The notes beneath the pieces were generated by a model. The model made no database searches. It saw only the letters and a list, made by a program, of their open reading frames with translations, and was not told the origin of the DNA. The position numbers and the translations under genes were made by a program. A stretch of 64,000 nt of DNA from JADKIH01 sp031417555 (lineage in GTDB: Bacteria; Bacteroidota; Bacteroidia; AKYH767-A; 2013-40CM-41-45): assembly GCA_031417555.1 (NCBI GenBank), contig JANOVV010000085.1, forward strand, positions 25,794 to 89,793, given 5' to 3'. Shown here in pieces: positions 17,720-26,845 of this stretch. Position 1 is the stretch's first letter. Each line of letters starts with the position of its first letter.

Positions 17720-18702
17720 TGCTTTCTTAAAATATAATCAACTTTATCCGGTTCTAATTTCGTAACACGAACAAAAGAAGGACTGGTAATAACACTTACA
17801 TCGAGTTTTGATGTTTGTTTTTCTTTCAAATTATTTGCATCAATAACTGCATCAAACATCGAATCTTCAACTTTGTTATACTGACTCAAAGCCACCAGAT
17901 AAAGTACTCTAACTTTTTCAGGAAAAGTTTTTAAAGAATAGCCGGGTCTGACATTCACAGGATTAATTTCTACATCAGCAGATCCTTCAGTGAATTTTTC
18001 AACAGGAATTTTGAATTCAATAAAATCTTTATCAAATGAAAGTAACCTACTACCTATAAGCTTCGCTTTCATTTTTACAGGTGTTTTTACATTATCGAGT
18101 TTGACATTTTCTGTTCGTATGCTTTTCAACTTCTGAACAATGGAAGGTGGGCCGGAAACTTCAATTTCTGAGGGAAAAATTTCAGGACTTCCGGTAGTAT
18201 CAAATTGTTTTTCAAAACTTAGCTGTAATGAAAGAACTACCGGAATCTTTTTGGTTATAATATCACTGAAATTAAAAATAATTGAATCCGGTTGAAAGCC
18301 TGTTATGTTTACATCTTTTCCAAGTTCTTTAGAAAAATCTTCAAGAAATGTTTTTGTTGGTAAAGCGAGAACTTCTGAATTTAAAGAAGAAACATTTAAG
18401 CTTGAAGCAACATCTACTTCGACAGGAGGATGATTTTTCTGAAAACCAAAAGAAATTATTTTAAAGCCTGAAGTTTTAAACTGAACCGAAATATTTGCAG
18501 GCATTTCATTCATCACTACTTTCTTGCCCGGCAAATTAATATATTTAACCGGCAATGTAATTTTAGATGGATAGTCATGCGAAAGCGCCAAAAGTAACCA
18601 GAAAACAGATGAAATAGAAAAACATATAAGAATGATATAGAACTGCTTATTCATTCTTAATCTATTGGCTGGTTTACTCAGAGCAGTCTTCGGTTCTTTC
18701 AT
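17716..18702 (-). CDS. YbbR-like (CdaR-type) membrane-anchored protein
   Basis: 328 residues with one N-terminal transmembrane segment (FYIILICFSISSVFWLLLAL) after a short basic tail, then repeated beta-rich YbbR-like units (KITLPVKYINLPGKK, KIPVVLSLQLSFEKQ, INPVNVRPGYSLK). In Firmicutes YbbR/CdaR proteins regulate diadenylate cyclase; in Bacteroidota the role is not established and no cyclase gene is visible here. It sits between yajC and coaE. Confidence 0.82.
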   Translation of the reverse strand: MKEPKTALSKPANRLRMNKQFYIILICFSISSVFWLLLALSHDYPSKITLPVKYINLPGKKVVMNEMPANISVQFKTSGFKIISFGFQKNHPPVEVDVASSLNVSSLNSEVLALPTKTFLEDFSKELGKDVNITGFQPDSIIFNFSDIITKKIPVVLSLQLSFEKQFDTTGSPEIFPSEIEVSGPPSIVQKLKSIRTENVKLDNVKTPVKMKAKLIGSRLLSFDKDFIEFKIPVEKFTEGSADVEINPVNVRPGYSLKTFPEKVRVLYLVALSQYNKVEDSMFDAVIDANNLKEKQTSKLDVSVITSPSFVRVTKLEPDKVDYILRKQ

Positions 18703-18723
18703 TTTGAAAGTCTTCGTCGCAGA

Positions 18724-19065
18724 TTAACTCATTGCCTTGGCAGGCACATTCTGCTCTAATGCTTTTGTAGCATCGGCGGAAATAGCTGATTTTTCAACGC
18801 GTACTTTTACATTCGTATCTATTTCAATCATAAAAGTACGATCATTAATTTCGAGAATACGACCATGTATACCTCCTATCGTTACAACTTTATCGCCTTT
18901 CTGAATTGTATTTCTGAAGTCTCGTTCTAACTTTTGTTTTTTCATCTGAGGGCGTATCATAAAAAAATAAAATACGACAATAATTGCAACGAGAAAAACA
19001 AGCTGCATAATCCCACCGCCGGCCGGCGCAGGTGATTGAAGTAAAATTGATGTAATTGGATTCAT
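18724..19065 (-). CDS. yajC: Preprotein translocase accessory subunit YajC
   Basis: 113 residues. One transmembrane helix (LVFLVAIIVVFYFFMIRPQM) is followed by the YajC signature RPQMKKQKLERDFRNTIQKG, DKVVTIGGIHGRI. It associates with SecDF in the Sec translocon. Next to ybbR and coaE as usual for the phylum. Upstream of its start lies a GTTATTN heptad array. Confidence 0.93.
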   Translation of the reverse strand: MNPITSILLQSPAPAGGGIMQLVFLVAIIVVFYFFMIRPQMKKQKLERDFRNTIQKGDKVVTIGGIHGRILEINDRTFMIEIDTNVKVRVEKSAISADATKALEQNVPAKAMS

Positions 19066-19075
19066 AGATAGTTAT

Positions 19076-19138
19076 TTATTGGTGATTGGTTATTTGTTAT
19101 TTGTTATTGGATATTAGTTAATTGTTTATTGTTTTATT
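19076..19138. repeat. Heptad array, GTTATTN flavour (about 8-9 units)
   Basis: Units TTATTGG, TGATTGG, TTATTTG, TTATTTG, TTATTGG, ATATTAG, TTAATTG, TTTATTG, TTTTATT follow a strict 7-bp period. The array begins 10 bp from the yajC start and reads as the reverse complement of the array at 27347-27395. Confidence 0.8.
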
Positions 19139-19171
19139 TTAAAATATTTAGAAATTTAAAAATATCAATTT

Positions 19172-19645
19172 CTATTTATTTGCTTTTTCTACATTACCAA
19201 TAATTGTAATTACATAATTATTCGGCATTGTATTCGAAATAATAGTGACTGTTTTTTCCTGATGCCCTTCTTTTCCCTGACTATCGAAGGTTACATTAAT
19301 AACTCCTCCATCTCCCGGTTTGATAGGCTCCTTTGGATATTCCGGCACAGTACAACCGCAACTTCCCTGGGCTGCGCGAATCACAAGATCTGCCTTTCCA
19401 ATATTTTTAAACCGAAAGGCAAAAGAAATTTTTTCTCCCTCAAAAATATTCCCGAAATCGTGACTACTTTCTTCGAATTGGAAAACAGGCACATTATCCA
19501 CCTCTCCCTTAGATGAAGACGCTGTAACCGGATTGTCAATCACAGCTGGATTGATTGCATTATCAGGTAGATCAGATTTTTTTTCACTTTTGCACCCCAG
19601 GCCCAAGACCAGCACAAGTGCCATAATTCTCATTTTGCAAAACAT
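19172..19645 (-). CDS. DUF1573 lipoprotein
   Basis: 157 residues. A lipobox-like LGLGC at about residues 15-19 suggests lipid attachment. The DUF1573 region has FEESSHDFGNIFEGEKISFA, FRFKNIGKADLVI, SSCGCT-like GSCGCTVPEYPKEP and GQKEGHQEKTVTI-like text; it has an immunoglobulin-like fold. Function is unknown. It lies between nusB and yajC, a common position in Bacteroidota. Confidence 0.85.
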   Translation of the reverse strand: MFCKMRIMALVLVLGLGCKSEKKSDLPDNAINPAVIDNPVTASSSKGEVDNVPVFQFEESSHDFGNIFEGEKISFAFRFKNIGKADLVIRAAQGSCGCTVPEYPKEPIKPGDGGVINVTFDSQGKEGHQEKTVTIISNTMPNNYVITIIGNVEKANK

Positions 19646-19731
19646 TATGTTAAATAGAATTTTGTATTAATAAATTTCAACAATTAATATACTACCTTAT
19701 CTCCCCTTTTAATTTAATTAAGTAATCTAAT

Positions 19732-19803
19732 CTTGATACTTGATACTTGATACTTGATACTTGATACTTGATACTTGATACTTGATACTTGATACTTGAT
19801 ACT
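19732..19803. repeat. Perfect 7-bp tandem repeat, 10 copies of CTTGATA
   Basis: Ten uninterrupted identical units (19732-19801) plus CT. The next bases CTA are the TAG stop of nusB on the minus strand, so the array abuts and helps form that stop codon. Copy number is likely variable between strains by slippage. Confidence 0.95.
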
Positions 19804-20734
19804 AATTTATAAGCCCCCTCCCCACCTTCACTATCTTCCCTTGTTCTTTATAATCATTCGCAAGCTTATCAATAACTCCATTTACAAATTGTTTACTCTT
19901 TGGTGTGCTGTATTCTTTTGAAATATCAATGAATTCATTAATCGATACTTTGACAGGAATATTCGGAAAGGTAATCAATTCGGCTAGTGCCATTTTAAGA
20001 ATAAGAATATCCATTAAAGCGATGCGATCTACTTCCCAGTTTTTTGTTCTTTCGCTGATTGATAACTCAAATTCTTTATTATGCAAAATCGTCTGGCTGA
20101 ATAATTTTCTTGCAAACTCTTTATCATCAGTCTCATCTTTATAAAGAGGAATCAATTCGATTTTTTCATTATCATAATACGTTCGAATGGTTCTTAAAAC
20201 AAGGTGGATGGCAAAGGCAAAATCATCACTCCAAAAAATATTTTCTTCTTCGATTTGATTTTGTACGGCTTCAGAAGATTCAATAAATTTTCTTACTAAT
20301 TCAAGTAAAAAATCTTTTTCACTCGCATTACTGTCTTTAAGAAATGTGCGGTAATGATCTGATTTTTTAATTTCCAAAAATACTTTTCTTACCAGGTCGA
20401 GATTCTTTTGCCAGCTTATTTTCATTCTTGAAACCTGATCATTGAAAATTTTATTTCCGCCTAATTCATTTAAGAATTTAAGTTCAAAAAGTCTTCTACT
20501 TGCCAATAATTCTTCCTGACGGGGAAAAAATTTTAAATGAAGATCTCCCGCGTCGTTTTGATCTGAATCAGCAAGCTCACGGAGAAAAAGTAATAGATAA
20601 ATGTAAAGTTCATTCACTTTTTCAATGCTACGAAAAAGTTCACGCTCTGCTACAGCAAGGTCGTTTTTTTCAGCCTGAAAAAAAGCATAAAGAGATTGAA
20701 GTACTTTTATACGAAGTTGTCTTCTGCTGAGCAT
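19802..20734 (-). CDS. nusB: Transcription antitermination factor NusB, long form
   Basis: 310 residues, about twice the E. coli length. The N-terminal NusB helix MLSRRQLRIKVLQSLYAFF is separated by a long helical insert from the canonical C-terminal part (NWEVDRIALMDILILKMAL, VSINEFIDISKEYSTPKS, FVNGVIDKL). NusB with NusE binds boxA RNA to prevent termination in rRNA operons. The insert is usual in this phylum and its role is unknown. First gene of the DUF1573-yajC-ybbR-coaE set. Confidence 0.9.
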   Translation of the reverse strand: MLSRRQLRIKVLQSLYAFFQAEKNDLAVAERELFRSIEKVNELYIYLLLFLRELADSDQNDAGDLHLKFFPRQEELLASRRLFELKFLNELGGNKIFNDQVSRMKISWQKNLDLVRKVFLEIKKSDHYRTFLKDSNASEKDFLLELVRKFIESSEAVQNQIEEENIFWSDDFAFAIHLVLRTIRTYYDNEKIELIPLYKDETDDKEFARKLFSQTILHNKEFELSISERTKNWEVDRIALMDILILKMALAELITFPNIPVKVSINEFIDISKEYSTPKSKQFVNGVIDKLANDYKEQGKIVKVGRGLIN

Positions 20735-20783
20735 TTTTTAAAAATAAACTCTCTGTTTGATCAGAAAGACGGTTAAAGAACGA

Positions 20784-21878
20784 TTATTTTTTCTTTGCTG
20801 AAAGAATACGCTCTTCAGCAATTTTTTTAGCTGCTTCAATTGTTGTAATATTTTCCTGATTCGCTTTTTCAAAAATCTGAAGTGTCGTATCATAAATATG
20901 TTGCGTCCGGCTCAATGCATCTTTGCGATTATATCCTTTAAGCTCACTGAAAACATTAATAAGCCCGCCGGCATTTATTAAAAAATCGGGTGCATACAAT
21001 ATTCCTTTATCAGCCAACATACGACCGTGAATATTTTCATCGGCTAATTGATTATTCGCAGCCCCCGAAATAACAGAACATTTTAAACGTGGTATACTTT
21101 CCGAATTTAATGTTGCTCCAAGCGCACAAGGTGCATAAATATCTACATCTAAATCATAAACCAATTCAGGTGCTATAATCTCTGCTCCGTATTTTGATGC
21201 AATTGTTGCCAATGAGTCTTTATTTAAATCAGTAACAAAAATCTTAGCATCTTCCTCGCTAATTAACCTTACCAAATTTTCGCCAACATGTCCAACCCCC
21301 TGTACGACTATCTTTTTCCCTCTTAAACTATCAATACCCCATCGTTTTTTTGCTGCTGCCTTCATTCCCATAAAAACACCATAAGCAGTAACAGGCGACG
21401 GATCTCCTCCTCCACCCATTTCTTCCGGTAATCCGGTAACATGGGTTGTTGCTTTGCGGATATTTACCATATCCGACAAACTGGTTCCTACATCTTCTGC
21501 AGTAATGTATTTACCGTTTAATGCTTCTATAAATTCTCCATATTTTACAAACATTTCCGGAGTTTTATCTTTTTTGGAATCCCCGAATATGACAGCTTTA
21601 CCGCCTCCCAATTGAAGACCGCTAATGGCTGCTTTATAGGTCATCCCCCTCGACAAACGTAAAACATCGTTCAATGCTTCTGCATCCGTTTTATAGGACC
21701 ACATTCTCGTTCCGCCTAAAGCAGGTCCAAGAGTTGTATTATGTATTGCAATGATTGCCTTTAATCCGGTATCTTTATCGTGACAAAAAACAATCAATTC
21801 GTGATTTGCAAAAGAGGGATTATTGAAAACAAAGTCTTCATTGACTTTTGTTTCCTTCAGATCTTTAACTTCAATCAT
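20784..21878 (-). CDS. Leucine dehydrogenase (Glu/Leu/Phe/Val dehydrogenase family)
   Basis: 364 residues from ATG 21878. TLGPALGGTRMW and the catalytic-lysine region GLQLGGGKAVIFG belong to the branched-chain amino-acid dehydrogenases; the NAD-binding domain has VVQGVGHVGENLVRL and SGAANNQLADE. It deaminates leucine or valine to the 2-oxo acid with NAD. A longer ORF extending to 21944 is rejected: its first codons overlap the promoter at 21918-21947 and are not family-like. Divergent from the ABC exporter gene. Confidence 0.9.
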   Translation of the reverse strand: MIEVKDLKETKVNEDFVFNNPSFANHELIVFCHDKDTGLKAIIAIHNTTLGPALGGTRMWSYKTDAEALNDVLRLSRGMTYKAAISGLQLGGGKAVIFGDSKKDKTPEMFVKYGEFIEALNGKYITAEDVGTSLSDMVNIRKATTHVTGLPEEMGGGGDPSPVTAYGVFMGMKAAAKKRWGIDSLRGKKIVVQGVGHVGENLVRLISEEDAKIFVTDLNKDSLATIASKYGAEIIAPELVYDLDVDIYAPCALGATLNSESIPRLKCSVISGAANNQLADENIHGRMLADKGILYAPDFLINAGGLINVFSELKGYNRKDALSRTQHIYDTTLQIFEKANQENITTIEAAKKIAEERILSAKKK

Positions 21879-21917
21879 GAGAGTAGTGTAAAACACTGCC
21901 TTTTTGCGGCAGCGCGG

Positions 21918-21947
21918 CAAAGGTAGCCTAATTTTTGAGGTCACAAA
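21918..21947 (-). promoter_or_regulatory. Promoter for leucine dehydrogenase
   Basis: Minus strand: TTTG (21947-21944), 18-bp spacer, TACCTTTG (21925-21918). Both elements fit the Bacteroidota consensus. It is 40 bp from the ATG at 21878 and decides that start over the longer reading; its -33 box is about 20 bp from the ABC exporter ATG on the other strand. Confidence 0.65.
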
Positions 21948-21967
21948 AGCTCTTTTTAAGGAAATTT

Positions 21968-23770
21968 ATGAAATCATTAAAGCACCTAAATAAATACTTT
22001 TTCAAATATAAATGGCTTCTCCTGGTCGGAGGAATATTTGTAGTTGCCCAAAATTTCGGCGCAATTTACCCTGCCCAGGTCGTTCGTAAGTCCTTAGATG
22101 CTGTAGTAGGTGCCATGAAAAATATCAGCGGACAGAATAGCGCAGTATATCGTGATGAAATGATCAAAACTATCACTCATCAGGTTGGTTTGTTTCTCTT
22201 ATTGATAATTGCAGTGGCCCTGATTCGTGGAATTCTCATGTTTCTAATGCGCCAAACAATTATAGTAATGTCCCGGCGAATTGAATACGATTTAAAGAAT
22301 GAAATCTATAACCACTACCAATTACTAAGCCTTGCATTTTACAGACGTAATAATACCGGTGACCTGATGAACAGGATCAGCGAAGATGTCGGACGAGTTA
22401 GAATGTACATCGGTCCTGCTATTATGTATTCTATCAACCTCGTCGTTCTTTTTATTTTAATAACTATAAGCATGCTATATGTCAATGTTAAATTGACTCT
22501 TTATGTTCTTGCTCCTCTTCCTTTTTTATCTATTTCTATTTATTATGTAAGTGATTTAATGAATAGAAAAAGCGAACAAGTTCAAAATCAGCAAAGCAAA
22601 CTTAGCACCTTCGTTCAGGAAGCGTTTTCCGGCATTCGTATTCTAAAATCGTATGTAAAAGAAGATGCAATGGGTGACGAATTTGCCCGTGAAAGTGAAT
22701 TATACAAGGATAAAAATATGGAGCTTGTAAAAATAAATGCCATGTTTTTTCCTTTGATGTTGCTATTGGTAGGTTTAAGTACATTACTAACTATTTATAT
22801 CGGCGGACAAGAAGTCATAGCCGGACGGGCAACGACGGGTAATATTGCCGAATTTATTATCTATGTAAATATGCTTACCTGGCCGGTTGCTGCATTGGGA
22901 TGGGTCACTTCAATCATCCAACGGGCGGCTGCTTCGCAGGAAAGAATCAATGAATTTCTGCATCTTACTCCGGAAGTTCAATCTGTTAAAAATATCGATG
23001 TTGAATTAAATGGAAAAATAGAATTTAAAAATGTGAGTTTTATTTATCCGGATTCCGGTATTCTTGCCATTGACGATATTTCTTTTTCAGTCTCTCCCGG
23101 AAAATCACTTGCCATTATCGGTAAAACCGGCAGCGGAAAATCGACCATTGCCAATCTCCTTGTACGTATGTACGACACTACAAAAGGCAAAATTGTTTTA
23201 GACGATATTCCTATTGAAGATTTTTCACTTTCTGCTTTAAGAAGGCAGATAGGATATGTTCCTCAGGATGTTTTTCTTTTCAGTGATACAATAGGAAATA
23301 ATATCTCTTTCGGTTTAACAGGAGAAATAAACGAAGAGAAAAAGAAAATTCTTATCCATGAAGCAGCAAAACAATCTGTTATTTATGATAACATAATGGA
23401 TTTTCCCAAAAATTTTGAAACGATGATTGGGGAAAGAGGGATTACACTATCAGGAGGACAGAAACAAAGAATATCTATTGCCCGTGCAATCATAAAACAT
23501 CCTCGCCTTTTAATATTTGATGATTGTCTGAGTGCAGTTGATACAAATACAGAAAATAAAATTTTAAATCAGTTACGATTAGTGATGAAAGATCGAACTG
23601 CTATAATAATCAGTCACCGAGTTTCAAGTGTAAAAAATGCGGATCAAATTATCGTTTTAGACAAAGGCCGAATTACAGAAACCGGAAATCATCTTTCATT
23701 AATGGAAAAAAAAGGCGAGTACTTTGAGCTTTATGAAAGACAAATGCTGGAAGAGGAATTGGAAAGTTAA
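21968..23770 (+). CDS. ABC exporter, fused permease and ATPase
   Basis: About 600 residues from ATG 21968 (an in-frame extension from 21935 would lie under the divergent promoter). The N-terminal half has six hydrophobic helices of a type I exporter; the ATPase has Walker A IIGKTGSGKST, Q-loop IGYVPQDVFLF, signature LSGGQKQRISIARAI, Walker B LLIFDDCLS and H-loop ISHRVSS. Walker B ends DD rather than the common DE, which can weaken hydrolysis in exporters, so it may be the partner in a heterodimer. Substrate unknown (lipid or drug). Confidence 0.9.
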   Translation: MKSLKHLNKYFFKYKWLLLVGGIFVVAQNFGAIYPAQVVRKSLDAVVGAMKNISGQNSAVYRDEMIKTITHQVGLFLLLIIAVALIRGILMFLMRQTIIVMSRRIEYDLKNEIYNHYQLLSLAFYRRNNTGDLMNRISEDVGRVRMYIGPAIMYSINLVVLFILITISMLYVNVKLTLYVLAPLPFLSISIYYVSDLMNRKSEQVQNQQSKLSTFVQEAFSGIRILKSYVKEDAMGDEFARESELYKDKNMELVKINAMFFPLMLLLVGLSTLLTIYIGGQEVIAGRATTGNIAEFIIYVNMLTWPVAALGWVTSIIQRAAASQERINEFLHLTPEVQSVKNIDVELNGKIEFKNVSFIYPDSGILAIDDISFSVSPGKSLAIIGKTGSGKSTIANLLVRMYDTTKGKIVLDDIPIEDFSLSALRRQIGYVPQDVFLFSDTIGNNISFGLTGEINEEKKKILIHEAAKQSVIYDNIMDFPKNFETMIGERGITLSGGQKQRISIARAIIKHPRLLIFDDCLSAVDTNTENKILNQLRLVMKDRTAIIISHRVSSVKNADQIIVLDKGRITETGNHLSLMEKKGEYFELYERQMLEEELES

Positions 23771-23902
23771 CCTAACATTAAACTGATGAACCTGATTTAT
23801 CTTTTTGTAATTCTAAAAACTACTTCTAAAATCAAAAATCGTTAATTTTTATTCTTAAATCAAAATGAAGCAGCGTTAGAAAAAAAAACTGAAACATTAC
23901 TT

Positions 23903-25447
23903 CTAAAAAGGTGCATCTTCTTCCATATCATTCATACGTGATCCAATAATGATGCGATTATTAGGATAATCGGTCACACTTCCGGCGGGGGCTTCTGTGC
24001 CGACTTCATTGTAATCGAGATCTACAAACTTGGCGAGTTGATTAATAAATTTCAATTTAACAGAATCCAAAGCACCATTTCTGTGTTTGGAAATAATAAT
24101 TTCTGCAATGCCTTTGGTTGAATTATTGTCTTCATCGAATTCCATTCCGTAATATTCCGGGCGATAAATAAACATTACCATATCAGCATCCTGTTCAATC
24201 GCTCCCGATTCACGAAGGTCACTCAATTGAGGCCGCTTAGAGCCACCGCGTGTTTCTACTGCACGACTTAACTGTGACAAGGCAATGATAGGAACATCTA
24301 ATTCTTTCGCAATAGCTTTAAGTGATCTGGAAATATTACTGATTTCCTGTTCACGGTTTCCATTTTTGGAGTCAACATCAGAACGCATCAATTGTAAATA
24401 ATCGATAACGATTAGTTCAATATTATGCATTGATTTTAACCGGCGGCATTTAGAACGAAGATCGAAGATTGACAAAGAAGGAGTATCGTCTATAAAAACC
24501 GGAGCTTGCGAAAGCTTACCGGTCATTGATACCAGTTTATGCCATTCCGAATTATCGAGTGTTCCTTTTCGTAATTTATCAGAAGGAATTCCTGTCTCAG
24601 ATGAAATCATTCTCTGTACCAATTGCACCGATGACATCTCCAGCGAAAAGAAAGCAACTGGTCTGCTAAAACCGATAGCAGCATTTCTTGCCAAAGAAAG
24701 TACGAATGCTGTTTTTCCCATACCGGGACGCGCGGCAAGAACAATGAGATCCGATTTTTGCCATCCGGAAGTAATTCTGTCCAAGTCAGTAAACCCGCTT
24801 TGAACACCGGTAATTCCAGTACCATGCAAACGAGCGGCTTCTATTTGACGATACGCTTCGCTAACCATCGTACCCATATCCTGATAATTCCGGCTAATGT
24901 TTCCTTTGGTTATTTCGAAAAGATTTTTTTCGGCACGATCCAAAAGTTGAAAAACATCGGACGTATCTTCAAAAGCATCTTTTATTGTATCACTTGAAAT
25001 TCGAATTAGTTCGCGCTGAATATGTTTTTGCAGAATTATTCTAGAGTGATATTCGATATTTGCTGCAGAAGCAACACGGTTGGTAAGTTGCGTAATGTAA
25101 TAAGGTCCACCAATCAGATCCAATTCTCCACTCTTTTTTAATTCATTGGTAACTGTTAAAATATCGATAGGTTCCGAACGCTCAAATAATTTCCTTATTG
25201 CAGTAAAAATGATTCTGTGTGAATCTTTATAAAAAGATTCAGGATGAAGAATATCTATGACTTTGGTAAGTGCATCTTTCTCAAGCATGAGTGCGCCGAG
25301 TGTTGATTCTTCCAAATCAACTGCCTGAGGAGGCAATTTTCCAAAATGCTGCGCTTGAAAAGCATTATATCCCGATTTTGCAGGAGCCCGCTTTCGCGAA
25401 ACTATTTCATTAAAAGAATTTGGATCACCTGCTTCAGACATATTCAA
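23903..25447 (-). CDS. dnaB: Replicative DNA helicase DnaB
   Basis: 514 residues. The N-terminal primase-interaction domain begins PPQAVDLEESTLGALML; the RecA-like domain has Walker A AARPGMGKTAF, DDTPSLSIFDLRSKC, Walker B ELIVIDYLQLM and AIALSQLSRAVE-like text, and the C-terminal RPEYYG and IISKHRNG. No intein or insertion is present. Unwinds DNA at the replication fork. Alternative starts are separated by six bases (25447 and 25441). Divergent from accA. Confidence 0.96.
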   Translation of the reverse strand: MNMSEAGDPNSFNEIVSRKRAPAKSGYNAFQAQHFGKLPPQAVDLEESTLGALMLEKDALTKVIDILHPESFYKDSHRIIFTAIRKLFERSEPIDILTVTNELKKSGELDLIGGPYYITQLTNRVASAANIEYHSRIILQKHIQRELIRISSDTIKDAFEDTSDVFQLLDRAEKNLFEITKGNISRNYQDMGTMVSEAYRQIEAARLHGTGITGVQSGFTDLDRITSGWQKSDLIVLAARPGMGKTAFVLSLARNAAIGFSRPVAFFSLEMSSVQLVQRMISSETGIPSDKLRKGTLDNSEWHKLVSMTGKLSQAPVFIDDTPSLSIFDLRSKCRRLKSMHNIELIVIDYLQLMRSDVDSKNGNREQEISNISRSLKAIAKELDVPIIALSQLSRAVETRGGSKRPQLSDLRESGAIEQDADMVMFIYRPEYYGMEFDEDNNSTKGIAEIIISKHRNGALDSVKLKFINQLAKFVDLDYNEVGTEAPAGSVTDYPNNRIIIGSRMNDMEEDAPF

Positions 25448-25770
25448 ATATAATCAAACACAATGTAAACGAATCAAACTAAAGATAATTTTTTTTTGAA
25501 CGGGATGCGAAACTAAACAAAAGTGTTTGGGCACCTTTCTTTGTTAATAACTTTCAAAAGTTTGACAGACAGGGTTTTTATTTAATGTTGTGGTTATTGA
25601 AATTGAATTTTTATTTTAGATTATTATCGTTAAGATCTAAGCAAAAAGCATGTAGTAAATATTTAGTTGCACATCCTCAATCGTTTGAAAAATAACATAT
25701 AACGATTAACCTTTCACAAACTACTGACAAAGGACAAATTAACTATCTTGCGTTAAAATATTTACATGAT
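25448..25770. other. Intergenic divergent region dnaB/accA, no gene seen
   Basis: 323 bp, AT-rich, with no ORF or RNA I can support. It must hold promoters for both flanking genes. TATCTTGC at 25744-25751 is a weak -7 for accA and TATCTTTA on the minus strand near 25485-25492 a weak one for dnaB. A 7-bp inverted repeat AATCGTT/AACGATT occurs at 25679-25707. No heptad array is present here. Confidence 0.5.
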
Positions 25771-26745
25771 ATGAATTTCCTTGATTTTGAAAAGCCAATA
25801 TCAGATCTGGTTGATCAGATTGAAAAGCAAAAACTTATCGGAGAAAAAAATAAAGTAAATGTAAGTGTTGCTGTACGACAACTCGAAATAAAACTGGAAG
25901 AAACCCGCAGAAATTTATATTCAAAGGTTTCTCCATGGCAAAAAGTTCAGCTATCCCGTCATCCCGACCGGCCTTATTCTTTGGCTTATATAGATTATAT
26001 AACAGAAAAAGATTTTGTAGAACTCTACGGCGACCGTACTGTCAAGGATGATAAAGCTATAATTGGTGGTTTCGGAAGTATTGACGGTCAAACCGTAATG
26101 TTTATCGGTCATCAAAAAGGTTCAACAACAAAACAAAGACAATTCCGCAATTTCGGAATGGCAAACCCTGAAGGTTATCGAAAGGCATTACGACTCATGA
26201 AAATGGCAGAGAAATTTAATAAGCCTGTAATTACTTTTATTGATACTCCCGGAGCCTTTCCCGGATTGGAAGCAGAAGAACGTGGACAAGGAGAAGCTAT
26301 TGCACGAAATCTTTTTGAAATGGCTCGTTTAAAAGTTCCAATCATTTGTATTATCATAGGCGAAGGGGCTTCAGGCGGAGCGTTGGGAATTGGCATAGGT
26401 GACAAGGTGCTAATGCTTGAAAATACATGGTATTCTGTTATTTCACCTGAATCCTGTTCTTCTATTTTATGGAGAAGTTGGGATTTCAAAGAAAAAGCAG
26501 CTGATGTATTAAAGCTAACTGCTGATGACATGTTTAAACAAGGATTAATTGATGGAATTATTAAAGAACCTATTGGTGGCGCTCATACTCATCCTGAACA
26601 AATGTTCCGGATCGTTAAATCTGAAATACTCAAACATCTTTCTGTACTTTTAAAAGAAAATAAAGAAGACTTAGTAAATAAACGAATCGACAAATTTTGT
26701 TCCATGGGAGTAGTTGTTGAAAATAATAAAGAAAATACTAATTAA
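25771..26745 (+). CDS. accA: Acetyl-CoA carboxylase carboxyltransferase subunit alpha
   Basis: 324 residues of the normal length. Family text: FLDFEKPISDLVDQIEKQK, GGFGSIDGQTVMFIGHQKG, FGMANPEGYRKALRLM, ITFIDTPGAFPGLEAEERGQ and the oxyanion-site GEGASGGALGIGIGD. It transfers CO2 from carboxybiotin to acetyl-CoA with AccD, the first step of fatty-acid synthesis. accD is not in the window. Confidence 0.95.
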   Translation: MNFLDFEKPISDLVDQIEKQKLIGEKNKVNVSVAVRQLEIKLEETRRNLYSKVSPWQKVQLSRHPDRPYSLAYIDYITEKDFVELYGDRTVKDDKAIIGGFGSIDGQTVMFIGHQKGSTTKQRQFRNFGMANPEGYRKALRLMKMAEKFNKPVITFIDTPGAFPGLEAEERGQGEAIARNLFEMARLKVPIICIIIGEGASGGALGIGIGDKVLMLENTWYSVISPESCSSILWRSWDFKEKAADVLKLTADDMFKQGLIDGIIKEPIGGAHTHPEQMFRIVKSEILKHLSVLLKENKEDLVNKRIDKFCSMGVVVENNKENTN

Positions 26746-26800
26746 TCCCTCCAAAATATTTCCAAAAAGATAAATTTTGAAAATATATTTACCATAATAC

Positions 26801-26842
26801 TCAATACCTGATACTTGATACTCGATACCCGATACCCGATCC
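26801..26842. repeat. Heptad array before guaD (six YYRATAC units)
   Basis: Units TCAATAC, CTGATAC, TTGATAC, TCGATAC, CCGATAC, CCGATCC, all 7 bp, ending 3 bp before the guaD ATG. Substitutions keep the 7-bp register. The array therefore occupies the ribosome-binding region. Confidence 0.85.
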
Positions 26843-26845
26843 CCC

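Noticed and set aside
19732..19803. Possible CRISPR array
   Set aside because: Units are 7 bp, contiguous and without spacers; no cas genes are present in the window.
20784..21944. Longer leucine dehydrogenase starting at 21944
   Set aside because: The extra N-terminal residues lie over a clear promoter and do not resemble the family.
25679..25707. Small inverted repeat AATCGTT/AACGATT upstream of accA as an operator
   Set aside because: Seven-bp arms with no second copy; could occur by chance in AT-rich sequence.
26175..26531. 118-codon minus-strand ORF inside accA
   Set aside because: Shadow of accA; the plus frame has full family conservation.
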